From Pseudomonas sessilinigenes (GTDB lineage Bacteria; Pseudomonadota; Gammaproteobacteria; Pseudomonadales; Pseudomonadaceae), in contig NZ_CP027706.1 of NCBI RefSeq assembly GCF_003850565.1, positions 3,720,001 through 3,784,000 of the forward strand: a stretch of DNA of 64,000 nucleotides, written 5' to 3'. Under the pieces are notes generated by a model. That model did not search any database. It was given only the letters and a program-made list of their open reading frames with translations, and had not been told where the DNA came from. How positions within the stretch are numbered: position 1 is the first letter of the stretch; every line of letters begins with the position of its first letter. The translations under genes and the position numbers were made by a program. Below are positions 7,819 through 17,610 of the stretch, piece after piece.

Positions 7819-8223
7819 ATGACTGAACAAGACCTGCTCGCCCAGCCCGATGCGCACTACATGAACGATGCCCAACAGGGTTTCTTCCGCGAGTTGCTGC
7901 TGGCCCAGCGCAGTGAGCTGCAGGAGCGCATCTGCGGCGAATTCGACCTGCTGCGCCAACAGGAAACCCATAGCGACCTGGCGGATATCGGCAGCGCCGA
8001 GGAGCAGCATCAATGGCAACTGCGCCTGCTGGAGCGGGAAAAGAAGCTCCTGGACAAGATCGATGAGGCCCTGGAGCGCCTGGCCCGTGGCGAGTACGGC
8101 TGGTGCCGCGACACTGGCGAGCCCATCGGCCTGCGGCGCTTGCTGCTGCGGCCCACCGCCACCTTGTGTATCGAAGCCAAAGAACGCCAAGAGCTGCGCG
8201 AACGCCACCAACGGGCGCTTTGA
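7819..8223 (+). CDS. dksA2: zinc-independent transcription factor DksA2
   Basis: Paralogue of DksA, which enters the RNA polymerase secondary channel and acts with ppGpp. DksA2 takes over when zinc is limiting. The 134-residue length fits. The coiled-coil tip carries acidic residues (D53, D56 in SDLADIG). The zinc finger has lost two of its four cysteines: it reads C96-R-D-T99 and C117-I-E-A120 instead of two CxxC pairs, the hallmark of DksA2. The gene starts 27 bases after the Zur palindrome and leads a rightward operon with the COG0523 and DUF1826 genes. The identification is strong on both motif and context. Confidence 0.95.
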   Translation: MTEQDLLAQPDAHYMNDAQQGFFRELLLAQRSELQERICGEFDLLRQQETHSDLADIGSAEEQHQWQLRLLEREKKLLDKIDEALERLARGEYGWCRDTGEPIGLRRLLLRPTATLCIEAKERQELRERHQRAL

Positions 8224-8255
8224 GCCAGCCGCGAACCTGATGAGGATCTACCCCC

Positions 8256-9463
<1,208 letters not shown>

Positions 9464-9464
<1 letters not shown>

Positions 9465-10162
9465 TGTTGAACCTGTGCACTCCACTCACACCATTGCCCA
9501 GGCGGCCATTGCTCGGGTCGTGGCCGGTCGGTTTCAGGCAGCTGCGCCGCCCGGCCATTGGCGCCACGGCGGCGGTGCTGGCCGAAGTTCTCGAGGATGA
9601 TGTCAATCTCGGCCTCTGGCAGCGCCAGTTGCCGGCGCATATCGCGGATTTTGGCGAGTTGTTGCTGTCGCTGAACGAGCCCCTGGCCGAGTCCCTGAGC
9701 CTGGAATTGCCTGATGAGGACGCCGTGCCGAATCTGCGTGGGTTGGCCTCCGGGTTCAGCGATTTACTGGGTTATGAAGGCTTTATCGCCGATGTTTCCT
9801 GGCTAGTCAGTGCTTTTTCCTGCCTGCTGGGTGCCCGGCGCGTGGGCTTGCGCCTGCGGGTGCTGGACAAGGCCATGTGCCCGCGTTTTCACGTGGACCA
9901 CGTACCGATGCGCCTAATCACCACTTATGCCGGTATTGGTAGCCAATGGCTACGCGAAGGTGCGATGGACCGCCAGCAGTTGGGGCGGCCGGAAGCCGAA
10001 CCTCGGGACCCGGCGCTGATCCAGCAGATCAGCTGCGGTGCTGTCGCGCTGTTCAAGGGTGAGAAGTGGCACGGCAACGAAGGTTTTGGCCTGATCCACC
10101 GTTCGCCGCAACCTGCAACGGGGGAGCGGCGCTTGATCCTGACCCTGGACTGGCTGGGCTGA
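9464..10162 (+). CDS. DUF1826 protein, possible metal-dependent enzyme
   Basis: A 232-residue protein that shares one base with the end of the COG0523 gene and is therefore co-translated with it. The central segment KAMCPRFHVDHVPMRLITTYAGIGSQWL has an HxDH arrangement like the metal facial triad of iron/2-oxoglutarate dioxygenases. A later stretch, VALFKGEKWHGNEGFGLIHRSP, supplies two more histidines and a possible arginine ligand. I recall it as the DUF1826 protein of pseudomonad zinc islands; its biochemical role is not established. A non-zinc replacement enzyme or a metal-handling partner of the GTPase are both possible. The dioxygenase reading is inference from the motif only. Confidence 0.78.
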
Positions 10163-10260
10163 TGTAGCCACTGCCGCAGGTGGCGCAAAGGATGACAGGC
10201 CTCAGCGCCAGGGCGCTCCCGCGTTCGTGCCGGGCTTACCCGGCCTTTGGTAGCGGCTAG
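10163..10260. repeat. REP-like intergenic palindromic element (family member A)
   Basis: Begins directly after the DUF1826 stop with TGTAGCCACTGCCGCAGG and ends with GGTAGCGGCTAG, with GC-rich internal hairpins. The ends are degenerate copies of the TGTAGCCGC...GCGGCTACA ends seen at 57501-57662 and 60345-60456. It separates the first three dksA2-operon genes from the second COG0523 gene. Confidence 0.55.
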
Positions 10261-10344
10261 GGAAGAAGGCTACAAGCCAGCGGATTTTCGCCCGGACCAG
10301 GAAGGGCGTAGCATCGCTTAACGGCTTCTTTGGACCTCTTTCCC

Positions 10345-11307
10345 ATGCTGCAGGACATCCCCACCCACGTGATTGCCGGCCCCCTGGGCGCCGGCAAGAC
10401 CAGCCTGATCCGCCATTTGCTGGAGCAGCGTCCGGCCAACGAGCGTTGGGCGATATTGATCAACGAGTTCGGCCAGATCGGCCTGGATGCAGCCTTGCTC
10501 AGCCGTGATGACGACGGTATCGCCTTTGGTGAGGTGGCCGGTGGCTGCCTGTGCTGCGTCAGCGGCGCGCCGTTCCAGGTCGGATTGGGGCGTCTGCTGC
10601 GCAAGGCCCAGCCCGATCGGCTGTTCATCGAACCCTCCGGCCTCGGTCATCCGGTGCAACTGCTCAAGCAGCTGGCGCAGGCGCCCTGGCGAGGTGTGCT
10701 GGCGCTGCAGCCTTGCGTGCTGGTGCTCGACGCCCAGGCCCTGGCTGCGGGCCAGCCGTTGCCTGCGGCGCAGTTGGAGGCGCTGCCCGAAGCGGGACTG
10801 CTGGTGCTGAACAAGGATGAACTGCTCAGCGACGGCGATCGGCTGCGGGTGCTGGAGCAGTTGCCGGATCGGCCGCTGTTCTGGACTCGCCACGCAGCGT
10901 TGCCGCTGGCCGAACTGCCGGGGCTGAGCGTCACTGCCCAGGTTGCCCTGGAGCCGCCCGAGCTGCCCCACGGCCTGGCACAACTACCGGCGGTGTGGAG
11001 CGATCCGGCACAGCCGATCTGTCTCAGCCAGGCCCAGGAAGACGGCTGGAGCATCGGCTGGCGCTGGCATCCGGAGCAACAGTTCGATCTGACCCGGATC
11101 GACCACTGGCTACAGAACCTCGACTGGCGCCGGGCCAAGCTGGTGATCCATAGCGCTGAAGGTTGGCGATCGGGTAATGGGCTGGATAACTCGCCGTTCA
11201 ACTGGTTGCCCAGCGAGTGGCGGCGGGATTCGCGCCTGGAGCTGATCTTCGCAGAGCCTCAGGACGTGGCAGCGCTGCAGGCCAGCCTGGCGCAGTGCCG
11301 CCTGTAG
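10345..11307 (+). CDS. second COG0523 GTPase
   Basis: A 320-residue G3E-family GTPase, started at the ATG at 10345 rather than the TTG at 10330. It has AGPLGAGKTSLIRH (Walker A, 11-24), a metal motif CLCC at C68-C71 in GGCLCCVSGAPF, EPSGLGHPV in the switch, and LNKDEL for guanine recognition. It is about 80 residues shorter than the first copy, and the C-terminal domain is reduced. A REP-like element lies between it and the DUF1826 gene and I see no Zur palindrome in that gap, so it is either read through from the dksA2 promoter or independently expressed. A zinc-handling role is inferred from location; other COG0523 branches handle cobalt or iron. Confidence 0.85.
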   Translation: MLQDIPTHVIAGPLGAGKTSLIRHLLEQRPANERWAILINEFGQIGLDAALLSRDDDGIAFGEVAGGCLCCVSGAPFQVGLGRLLRKAQPDRLFIEPSGLGHPVQLLKQLAQAPWRGVLALQPCVLVLDAQALAAGQPLPAAQLEALPEAGLLVLNKDELLSDGDRLRVLEQLPDRPLFWTRHAALPLAELPGLSVTAQVALEPPELPHGLAQLPAVWSDPAQPICLSQAQEDGWSIGWRWHPEQQFDLTRIDHWLQNLDWRRAKLVIHSAEGWRSGNGLDNSPFNWLPSEWRRDSRLELIFAEPQDVAALQASLAQCRL

Positions 11308-11337
11308 CGGCGTGAGCGAGGGTTGTTTAAAAAATGA

Positions 11338-11730
11338 TCAGTTGCGCCACTTGCGGTGCTCTTCGCGCCACTGGCTCAGTTCGATGATCTCGGCGCTGGG
11401 TAGTGGCTCCTTGACCTCAAACGGATAGGGCGCCAGCTCGATGTGCGCGCTGTGGGCGCCGAATTGGGTGATGGTCCCGGCATGGCGGGTCTCGCCAGTC
11501 ACCGTGAACTCGAAATTGTAGATCCGCGCCAGGCGCCGGCGGCCCTTGGCGTCCTTGGCAAAACCGATGCGCTTGAGGGCCACGTTGCCGTCCAGCAGTT
11601 CGATATCGAGCCGGGCGCAGTGCTGCTTGACCCGCTCCAACGCCCGCTCGCGCAGGCCGTGGTTGTGCCACAACCAGGCAGCGCCGGTTGCCAGCAACAT
11701 CAATACAAAGATGTTTCCAAGGGTCAGCAT
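11338..11730 (-). CDS. DUF3301 family membrane-anchored protein
   Basis: A 130-residue protein started at the ATG at 11730, because GGAG sits nine bases before it; the longer frame opens with a TTG. It has one N-terminal membrane segment (GNIFVLMLLATGAAWLW), followed by RERALERVKQHCARLDIELLDGNVALKRIGF, a cytosolic stretch that matches my memory of DUF3301 proteins of gamma-proteobacteria. The function is unknown. It converges on the second COG0523 gene and is divergent from pdxY, and shows no link to zinc. Confidence 0.78.
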   Translation of the reverse strand: MLTLGNIFVLMLLATGAAWLWHNHGLRERALERVKQHCARLDIELLDGNVALKRIGFAKDAKGRRRLARIYNFEFTVTGETRHAGTITQFGAHSAHIELAPYPFEVKEPLPSAEIIELSQWREEHRKWRN

Positions 11731-11847
11731 GAAGGTGTGCTCCAACGAAGTGACATCAGCTTAACTGCGACTCCGGTCTGTCGTACAGGCTGCGTTTAGT
11801 CGCATACTGCGCGGCTTGAATTCTCCCGGTTCTATGGAAAATCCTGC

Positions 11848-12720
11848 ATGAAACGTACGCCCCACTTGCTTGCGATCCAGTCCCATGTGGTTTTCGGCCA
11901 CGCCGGTAACAGCGCTGCGGTATTTCCCATGCAACGGGTGGGGGTGAATGTCTGGCCCTTGAATACGGTGCAGTTTTCCAACCACACCCAGTATGGCCAA
12001 TGGGCCGGGGAAGTGCTGGCGCCGCGGCAGATTCCCGAGCTGGTGGAAGGCATTGCCGCTATCGGCGAGCTGGGCAACTGCGACGCGATCCTGTCCGGCT
12101 ACCTGGGCAGCGCGGCCCAGGGCCGGGCGATCCTCAGCGGCGTGGCGCGGATCAAGGCGGTCAACCCCAAGGCCTTGTACCTGTGCGACCCGGTAATGGG
12201 CCATCCGGAGAAGGGCTGCATCGTGCCGGAGGAGGTCAGCGACTTCCTCCTGGACGAAGCCGTGGCCATGGCGGATTTCCTTTGTCCCAACCAGCTGGAG
12301 CTGGACAGCTTCTGCGGGCGCAAGCCGCAATCGTTGTTCGATTGCCTGGCCATGGCTCGCTCACTGCTGGAAAGAGGCCCCAAGGCGGTGCTGGTCAAGC
12401 ACCTGGACTACCCGGGCAAGCTGGCCGACGGCTTCGAGATGCTACTGGTGACTGCCGACGGCAGCTGGCACCTGCGGCGCCCGCTGCTGGCTTTCCCCCG
12501 CCAGCCGGTGGGGGTCGGCGACCTGACTTCGGGCCTGTTCCTGGCCCGGGTGCTGCTGGGCGACAGCCTGGTAGCGGCCTTCGAGTTCACTGCCGCAGCG
12601 GTGCATGAGGTGCTGCTGGAAACCCAGGCCTGCGCCAGCTACGAGCTGGAGCTGGTGCGGGCCCAGGACCGTATTGCCCACCCCCGGGTGCGCTTCGAGG
12701 CCGTGCCGATCGGTGTCTGA
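11848..12720 (+). CDS. pdxY: pyridoxal kinase PdxY
   Basis: ATP-dependent kinase of the B6 salvage pathway, making pyridoxal 5'-phosphate from pyridoxal in the cytosol. The 290-residue length is usual. Family segments include [22 protein letters not shown] at the N terminus, [11 protein letters not shown] near residue 87, [13 protein letters not shown] near residue 113, and the C-terminal [17 protein letters not shown] anion-hole/catalytic motif, with the catalytic aspartate in GVGD. It stands alone, convergent with the permease gene 12 bases downstream. P. fluorescens-type genomes carry it as a single salvage kinase. Confidence 0.95.
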   Translation: MKRTPHLLAIQSHVVFGHAGNSAAVFPMQRVGVNVWPLNTVQFSNHTQYGQWAGEVLAPRQIPELVEGIAAIGELGNCDAILSGYLGSAAQGRAILSGVARIKAVNPKALYLCDPVMGHPEKGCIVPEEVSDFLLDEAVAMADFLCPNQLELDSFCGRKPQSLFDCLAMARSLLERGPKAVLVKHLDYPGKLADGFEMLLVTADGSWHLRRPLLAFPRQPVGVGDLTSGLFLARVLLGDSLVAAFEFTAAAVHEVLLETQACASYELELVRAQDRIAHPRVRFEAVPIGV

Positions 12721-12732
12721 GCGGCCTTTGCC

Positions 12733-14142
12733 TCAGGCCTGTTCGGAGAATTGCACGGTCGGTGCCGGCTGGCGAAAGCCTCGGGTATGCACCGCCAGGT
12801 AGCCCAGGCCCAGGGCGAACCAGGCCAGGCCGATGCCCAGGGTCAGGGCCGAGAGGCTGGTCCAGAGCCAGGCGATCAGGCCGAAACCGATCAATGGCAA
12901 CAGGCCGTAGCGCAACAGCTGCCCGGCGCTGCGCGGCTGGCCTTGGCCCAGGTAGCTCTTGATCACGGCCAGGTTGACCACCGAAAACGCCACCAGGGCA
13001 CCGAAGCTGATCATCGATGCCAGGGTGGTCAGGTCGACCACCACCGCCAGCAGGGACACCAGCGACACCAGGACAATGGCCGTCACGGGCGTCTTGTAGC
13101 GCACCGACAAGGTGCCGAACACCCGCCTGGGCAGGATGCCGTCGCGGCCCATGCTGAACAGGATGCGCGAGACCGAGGCCTGGGATGCCAGGGCGGACCC
13201 GGCAGCCCCGGCCACGTAGGTCGCGGTGAAGAATATTTCCAGGAAGCGCCCGCCAGTGTGCAGCATGACTTCGCTGGCCGCCGATTCGGCATCCTTGAAC
13301 TGGCTGCCGGGCAACGCCAGCTGGCTGGCCATGGCCAGCAGGATGAACAGCAGGCCGGCGCCCAGGGTGGTGATGAGGATTGCCCGGGGGATATCCCGGC
13401 GTGGATCACGGGTTTCCTCGGCCAGGGTCGACACGGCATCAAAGCCCAGGAATGACAGGCACAACACCGCGGCTCCGGCCATCAGCGGCAACAGGCCGGA
13501 CTGGCTGCCGTCGCCGATCCAGGGGGCGCTCAGGTCCAGGCTCGGGGCGCCTGCCAGCTGACGCAGGACCATGGCCAGGAACACCACCACGAACACCATT
13601 TGAGCGCAGACGATCAGGTTGCTCATGCTCGATACCGAACCGATGCCACGGATGTTCAGCAGCGTCACCAGGCCGATGGTCGCGACCACGAATATCCAGG
13701 CCGGCACGGCAGGGAAGGCCAGGTTGAGAAACAGGCCGATCACCAGGTAATTGATCATCGGCAGGAACAGGTAGTCGAGCAGCAGCGACCAGCCGGCCAG
13801 AAAGCCGATGCCAGGGCCGAAACTCAAGCTGGCGTAGGAGTAGGCCGAACCGGCAATCGGGTACTTCCTGACCATCACGCTGTAGGAGCGCGCCGTGAAG
13901 ATCATCGCCAGGAGAGTGATCACGTAGGCGGCAGCGGTGCGTCCGCCGGTCATCTGGGTAACCACGCCGTAGGTGGTGAAGACGGTGAGCGGCACCATGT
14001 ACACCAGGCCGAAGAACACCAGGGCCGGCAAGCCGAGGATGCGGCGCAGCGAGGTGCCTTGGGCGCTGTGGGTGAAATCGCCGGGCACGCCATCGCTGGG
14101 GGCCGGGAGGGGACTGCTGGACAGGGGATTGGCGCTGGGCAT
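12733..14142 (-). CDS. APC-family permease, putrescine-importer-like
   Basis: Inner-membrane amino acid/polyamine transporter of 469 residues (ATG at 14142; a GTG at 14157 is possible). Twelve hydrophobic segments follow a 35-residue cytosolic tail. Segments such as GLVYMVPLTVFTTYGVV, KYPIAGSAYSYASLSFGPGIGFLAGWSLLLDYLFLPMIN (broken here only by description; near residues 80-120) and FLGFDAVSTLAEETRDPRRDIPRAI resemble E. coli PuuP, the putrescine importer. An exact substrate cannot be read from sequence. A 40-bp upstream motif at 14255-14294 is repeated before the acetylpolyamine deacetylase gene at 41.5 kb, which supports a polyamine role. It converges on pdxY. Confidence 0.8.
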   Translation of the reverse strand: MPSANPLSSSPLPAPSDGVPGDFTHSAQGTSLRRILGLPALVFFGLVYMVPLTVFTTYGVVTQMTGGRTAAAYVITLLAMIFTARSYSVMVRKYPIAGSAYSYASLSFGPGIGFLAGWSLLLDYLFLPMINYLVIGLFLNLAFPAVPAWIFVVATIGLVTLLNIRGIGSVSSMSNLIVCAQMVFVVVFLAMVLRQLAGAPSLDLSAPWIGDGSQSGLLPLMAGAAVLCLSFLGFDAVSTLAEETRDPRRDIPRAILITTLGAGLLFILLAMASQLALPGSQFKDAESAASEVMLHTGGRFLEIFFTATYVAGAAGSALASQASVSRILFSMGRDGILPRRVFGTLSVRYKTPVTAIVLVSLVSLLAVVVDLTTLASMISFGALVAFSVVNLAVIKSYLGQGQPRSAGQLLRYGLLPLIGFGLIAWLWTSLSALTLGIGLAWFALGLGYLAVHTRGFRQPAPTVQFSEQA

Positions 14143-14254
14143 TGTTATTGTTCTCACGCGTTCGGTGGCTCGAAGGCTCCCGGCGGGGAGCGTGCGTTTG
14201 TGCCTTGCCCGATGATTCTGGCAGCCGCTGTCTGGCCGGTATAACTCTCTATGT

Positions 14255-14294
14255 GGTCAAAAAGGGATCGATATGGCCATTCGGGATGACCGCA
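14255..14294. promoter_or_regulatory. conserved 40-bp motif upstream of the PuuP-like permease
   Basis: Aligned without gaps to 41589-41628, 31 of 40 bases are identical. The match includes the unbroken cores GGATCGATATGGCCA (14266-14280 region) and TGACCGCA (14287-14294). It lies 113-152 bases before the permease start. The other copy stands before aphA. A shared activator or repressor site for polyamine genes is the likely explanation; the protein that binds is unknown. Confidence 0.55.
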
Positions 14295-14393
14295 AAGACA
14301 GCCTGTAAAGGCATTGGAGGGGCGCGAGGAGGCGGGAAGGGTGGAACAAGGGACCGTCCATGGTCCTGCTGGATCAGGTTGCCAGCCTTGGAC

Positions 14394-14879
14394 TCAAGGG
14401 CCGTCGGCCTTGATTTCCCGGTAGCGCTTTTCCAGCTCCTGGCGGATCTGCCGGCGCTGCTGGGCCTGGATATAGCGGCGCTTGCCATCGGCGGTTTCCG
14501 GTTGCAGCGGCGGAACCGGGGCCGGTTTGCGCTGATCGTCCATCGCCACCATGGTGAAGAAGCAGCTATTGGTATGGCGCACGGAGCGCTCCTGGATATT
14601 CTCGGTCACCACCTTGATACCCACCTCCATGGAGGTGTTGCCGGTGTAGTTGACCGAGGCCAGGAAGGTCACCAGCTCGCCGACATGCACCGGCTCGCGG
14701 AAGATCACCTGGTCCACCGACAGGGTCACCACGTAGCGACCGGCATAGCGGCTGGCGCAGGCATAGGCGACTTCGTCGAGGTACTTGAGCAGGGTGCCAC
14801 CGTGGACATTGCCAGAGAAGTTGGCCATGTCGGGGGTCATCAGTACTGTCATCGACAGTTGGGCGTTTCCGGGTTCCAT
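14394..14879 (-). CDS. acyl-CoA thioesterase, hotdog fold (YciA/BACH type)
   Basis: A 161-residue single hotdog-domain protein that would hydrolyse acyl-CoA to free acid and CoA in the cytosol. MTVLMTPDMANFSGNVHGG followed by TLLKYLDEVAYACASRYAG is the characteristic N-terminal half. It has the catalytic aspartate/asparagine region in GNVHGGTLL and LDEVA, and the second-strand VDQVIFREPVHVGEL. A basic, lysine/arginine-rich C-terminal tail of about 30 residues (KRRYIQAQQRRQIRQELEKR) extends beyond the fold. The gene stands alone between the permease and the antiporter. Substrate chain length cannot be predicted. Confidence 0.9.
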   Translation of the reverse strand: MEPGNAQLSMTVLMTPDMANFSGNVHGGTLLKYLDEVAYACASRYAGRYVVTLSVDQVIFREPVHVGELVTFLASVNYTGNTSMEVGIKVVTENIQERSVRHTNSCFFTMVAMDDQRKPAPVPPLQPETADGKRRYIQAQQRRQIRQELEKRYREIKADGP

Positions 14880-15229
14880 AGCACGCTCACGGGTCAGGGC
14901 AGGGGTTGCTGGAGCACCTCTGCGGGTGCTGGGTCCAAAGACTTTTCAAACCATCGATAACGGGACGCCGGTCTGTGCCGCGCCGTCACGCTCCGGTGGA
15001 TCTGTTTCCATATATTGCACTGCCTTCCGCCTGGAAGTCGCAGTGTTACCCTGCAAAACACCCGTTCCAGGGGTTTTTCATCGCTCTTGTAGAGCACTTT
15101 CTTTCGACCGCTCGGACCTTTCTTTTTCAGGGATCTCTGACAAGGCAGCGACTGACGCCAGTGCAGGCGGCTTTTCAAACGCTCTCCCCGAGGATGGCCC
15201 CCGTCCAACATTCAAGGAGAACCTAGGTC
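14880..15229. other. intergenic region between thioesterase and antiporter genes
   Basis: 350 bases without a convincing gene. It carries a small hairpin (AGCACC...GGTGCT near 14910-14930), TA-rich stretches near 15010 that could hold promoters, and a strong AAGGAG ribosome-binding site just before the antiporter start. I see no riboswitch or repeat. Confidence 0.5.
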
Positions 15230-16993
15230 ATGCATGCCATCAGTTTCATTCAGGACCTGGCCGTGATCATGCTGGTCGCGGGTGTGGTGACCGTTCTCTT
15301 CCATCGATTCAAGCAGCCGGTGGTGCTGGGCTATATCGCCGCGGGCTTCATCATCGGGCCCCATACCCCGCCTTTCGGGCTGATCCACGACGAGCAGACC
15401 ATCAAGACCCTGGCCGAGCTCGGGGTCATCTTCCTGATGTTCTGCCTGGGGCTGGAGTTCAGCCTGCGCAAGCTGTTCAAGGTGGGCGCCACAGCGTTCA
15501 TCGCGGCGTTCCTGGAAATCGTCCTGATGATCTGGATCGGCTACGAGATCGGCCGCTGGTTCGACTGGAGCACCATGGATTCGCTGTTCCTCGGGGCGAT
15601 CCTGGCCATCTCTTCCACCACGATCATCGTCAAGGCGCTCAACGACCTGAAGATGAAGAACGAACGCTTCGCCCAGCTGATCTTCGGCGTGCTGATCGTC
15701 GAGGACATCCTGGGGATCGGCATCATCGCCCTGCTATCGAGCATCGCGGTCAGCGGCACGGTGAGTTCCGGCGAGGTGTTTTCCACGGTAGGCAAGCTTT
15801 CACTGTTCATGATCGTGGCGCTGGTGATCGGCATCCTGCTGGTACCGCGCCTGCTGGCCTACGTGGCGAAGTTCGACAGCAACGAGATGCTGCTGATCAC
15901 CGTGCTGGGCCTGTGCTTCGGATTCTGCCTGCTGGTGGTACGCCTGGAGTACAGCATGGTGCTGGGGGCGTTCCTGATCGGCGCGATCATGGCCGAGTCC
16001 CGTCAGTTGCTGAAGATCGAACGCTTGATCGAACCGGTTCGCGACCTGTTCAGCGCCATTTTCTTCGTGGCCATCGGCCTGATGATCGATCCGCAGATTC
16101 TCCTCCAGTACGCCTGGCCAATCGCGGTGATCACCGTGGCGGTGGTATTGGGCAAGATGTTGTCCTGCGGGATGGGCGCCTTCATCGCGGGTAACGATGG
16201 ACGTACATCGTTGCGAGTAGGGATGGGGCTGTCACAGATTGGCGAGTTTTCATTCATCATCGCCGCCCTTGGCATGACCTTGCAGGTCACCAGCGACTTC
16301 CTCTATCCCGTGGCGGTGGCGGTTTCGGCCATTACCACCTTGCTCACCCCCTACCTGATCAAGGCCGCCGACCCGCTGTCGTTGAAGCTGTCGGCGGTGC
16401 TGCCCAAGCGGCTGAGTCGGGTGCTGGGAATGTACGGCGAGTGGTTGCGCAGTATTCAGCCCCAGGGCGAGGGCGCGCTGTTGGCGTCGATGATCCGCAA
16501 GATCCTGCTGCAGGTAGGGGTGAACCTGGCCCTGGTGGTGGCGATCTTCTTTTCCGGCAGCTATTTCTCCGGGCGTATTGGCGTTTATCTACAAGATTGG
16601 ATCAGCGACCCAGGCCGGCAAAAGGCGCTGATCTGGGGTGGGGCCTTGCTGTTGTCGCTGCCGTTCCTGATCGCCGCCTATCGCAAGCTCAAGGCACTGT
16701 CGATGCTGTTGGCAGAGATGGGGGTCAAGGCGGAAATGGCGGGGCGTCATACCCAGCGGGTGCGACGAGTGATCGCCGAGGTGATCCCGATCCTGTCGTT
16801 GCTGGTTATTTTCCTGCTGTTGGCGGCGTTGTCGGCAAGCATCCTGCCGACCCTGGAGCTGCTGGTACTGGTGGCCGTGGTGGCCGCGGCCGTGGCTGCG
16901 GTGCTGTGGCGCTGGTTCATTCGCGTACATACACGGATGCAGGTGGCGTTGATCGAGACTTTCGACCAGAGCAAGGACGGTGGTGGGCACTGA
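15230..16993 (+). CDS. KefB-type monovalent cation:proton antiporter (CPA2)
   Basis: Inner-membrane antiporter of 587 residues. Residues 1-385 form the Na+/H+ exchanger domain with 11-12 hydrophobic segments. They include VVLGYIAAGFIIGPHTPPF, LAELGVIFLMFCLGLEFSLRKL and LGAILAISSTTIIVKALNDL, a LIVEDILGIGIIALL stretch with the paired acidic residues used in transport, and MGLSQIGEFSFIIA. The C-terminal 200 residues hold four further hydrophobic segments rather than the cytosolic TrkA-N domain of KefB/KefC, so NAD(H) or glutathione gating is not expected. AAGGAG lies eight bases before the ATG. Substrate is probably K+ or Na+. Confidence 0.87.
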   Translation: MHAISFIQDLAVIMLVAGVVTVLFHRFKQPVVLGYIAAGFIIGPHTPPFGLIHDEQTIKTLAELGVIFLMFCLGLEFSLRKLFKVGATAFIAAFLEIVLMIWIGYEIGRWFDWSTMDSLFLGAILAISSTTIIVKALNDLKMKNERFAQLIFGVLIVEDILGIGIIALLSSIAVSGTVSSGEVFSTVGKLSLFMIVALVIGILLVPRLLAYVAKFDSNEMLLITVLGLCFGFCLLVVRLEYSMVLGAFLIGAIMAESRQLLKIERLIEPVRDLFSAIFFVAIGLMIDPQILLQYAWPIAVITVAVVLGKMLSCGMGAFIAGNDGRTSLRVGMGLSQIGEFSFIIAALGMTLQVTSDFLYPVAVAVSAITTLLTPYLIKAADPLSLKLSAVLPKRLSRVLGMYGEWLRSIQPQGEGALLASMIRKILLQVGVNLALVVAIFFSGSYFSGRIGVYLQDWISDPGRQKALIWGGALLLSLPFLIAAYRKLKALSMLLAEMGVKAEMAGRHTQRVRRVIAEVIPILSLLVIFLLLAALSASILPTLELLVLVAVVAAAVAAVLWRWFIRVHTRMQVALIETFDQSKDGGGH

Positions 16994-17033
16994 GTTTGTC
17001 GATCGCCAGCAGGGTACTGGCGAATGCTCCGAC

Positions 17034-17056
17034 GCCGCGACCGGGAAGGTCGCGGC
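17034..17056. terminator. hairpin between convergent antiporter and SMI1/KNR4 genes
   Basis: Nine-base perfect stem GCCGCGACC / GGTCGCGGC with loop GGGAA, between two converging stop codons. No U-tract follows on either strand, so it may pause or stabilise the 3' ends rather than be a classical terminator. Confidence 0.5.
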
Positions 17057-17065
17057 CTGGTCGCC

Positions 17066-17473
17066 TCAGCTTTCCAGCCAGACATCCCTCGCCCAGTGCC
17101 ACACCGATTCCCAGGAGTCCTCGGTGATCAGCTCTTCTTCGCCGGACCACAGCACTACGGTGCCGTCTTCTTCTACGCAGTAGTAGTCGTCGCCATCCTG
17201 GCAGATCGGAATCAATTCCCGAGGCACGCCCATGTCCCAGGCGGTCGCCGCCACTTCTGGAAGGTAGGTATGGGATTGCGGGTCGGTAACGGTTACCGGT
17301 TCCAGGCTGCCGTAGACCACATCGCTGACCGTCAACAGGAACTCTTTGAAGACGAACGGGATATTGATGAACAGTTGTTCCTCGATTTCCACCAGCAGGT
17401 CTTCGTCCGGCAGTTCCAGGGGAACGGGCACCGGTTCGTTGGCTTCTCGGAGTTGTTCGATGACTTCTTCCAC
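17066..17473 (-). CDS. SMI1/KNR4-like small acidic protein
   Basis: A 135-residue acidic protein, started at the GTG at 17473 with GAGG upstream. The pattern ELREANEPVPVPLELPDEDLLVEIEEQL, NIPFVFKEFLLTVSDVV and the later ICQDGDDYYCVEEDGTVVLW / WESVWHWARDVWLES fits the SMI1/KNR4 (SUKH) fold. In bacteria such proteins are often immunity partners of polymorphic toxins, but no toxin gene is adjacent, and this copy looks like a stand-alone chromosomal gene. It lies downstream of the Tim44-like gene on the same strand but is separated from it by a strong terminator. Confidence 0.78.
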   Translation of the reverse strand: MEEVIEQLREANEPVPVPLELPDEDLLVEIEEQLFINIPFVFKEFLLTVSDVVYGSLEPVTVTDPQSHTYLPEVAATAWDMGVPRELIPICQDGDDYYCVEEDGTVVLWSGEEELITEDSWESVWHWARDVWLES

Positions 17474-17551
17474 GGCCTGGGTCCTCTTAGCTCTATGGCA
17501 CGTTTGGTTGACGGCGGTTTATACAGTAGCTCGCTATAAGTGCAATCGTGA

Positions 17552-17588
17552 AATGCAAAACCCCGACCTGAGTCGGGGTTTTTGCATT
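17552..17588. terminator. bidirectional intrinsic terminator after the Tim44-like gene
   Basis: CCCCGAC-CTGA-GTCGGGG stem (17561-17578) flanked by AATGCAAAA on the left and TTTTTGCATT on the right, so the whole block is nearly palindromic and has a T-tract on both strands. It ends the leftward Tim44-like transcript before the SMI1/KNR4 gene. Confidence 0.9.
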
Positions 17589-17610
17589 ACAGCTGTGACA
17601 GCAGAATGAA

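Noticed and set aside
17066..17473. A toxin-immunity locus around the SMI1/KNR4-like gene.
   Set aside because: No toxin, Rhs or secretion gene is adjacent; its neighbours are an antiporter and a Tim44-like protein with a terminator between.
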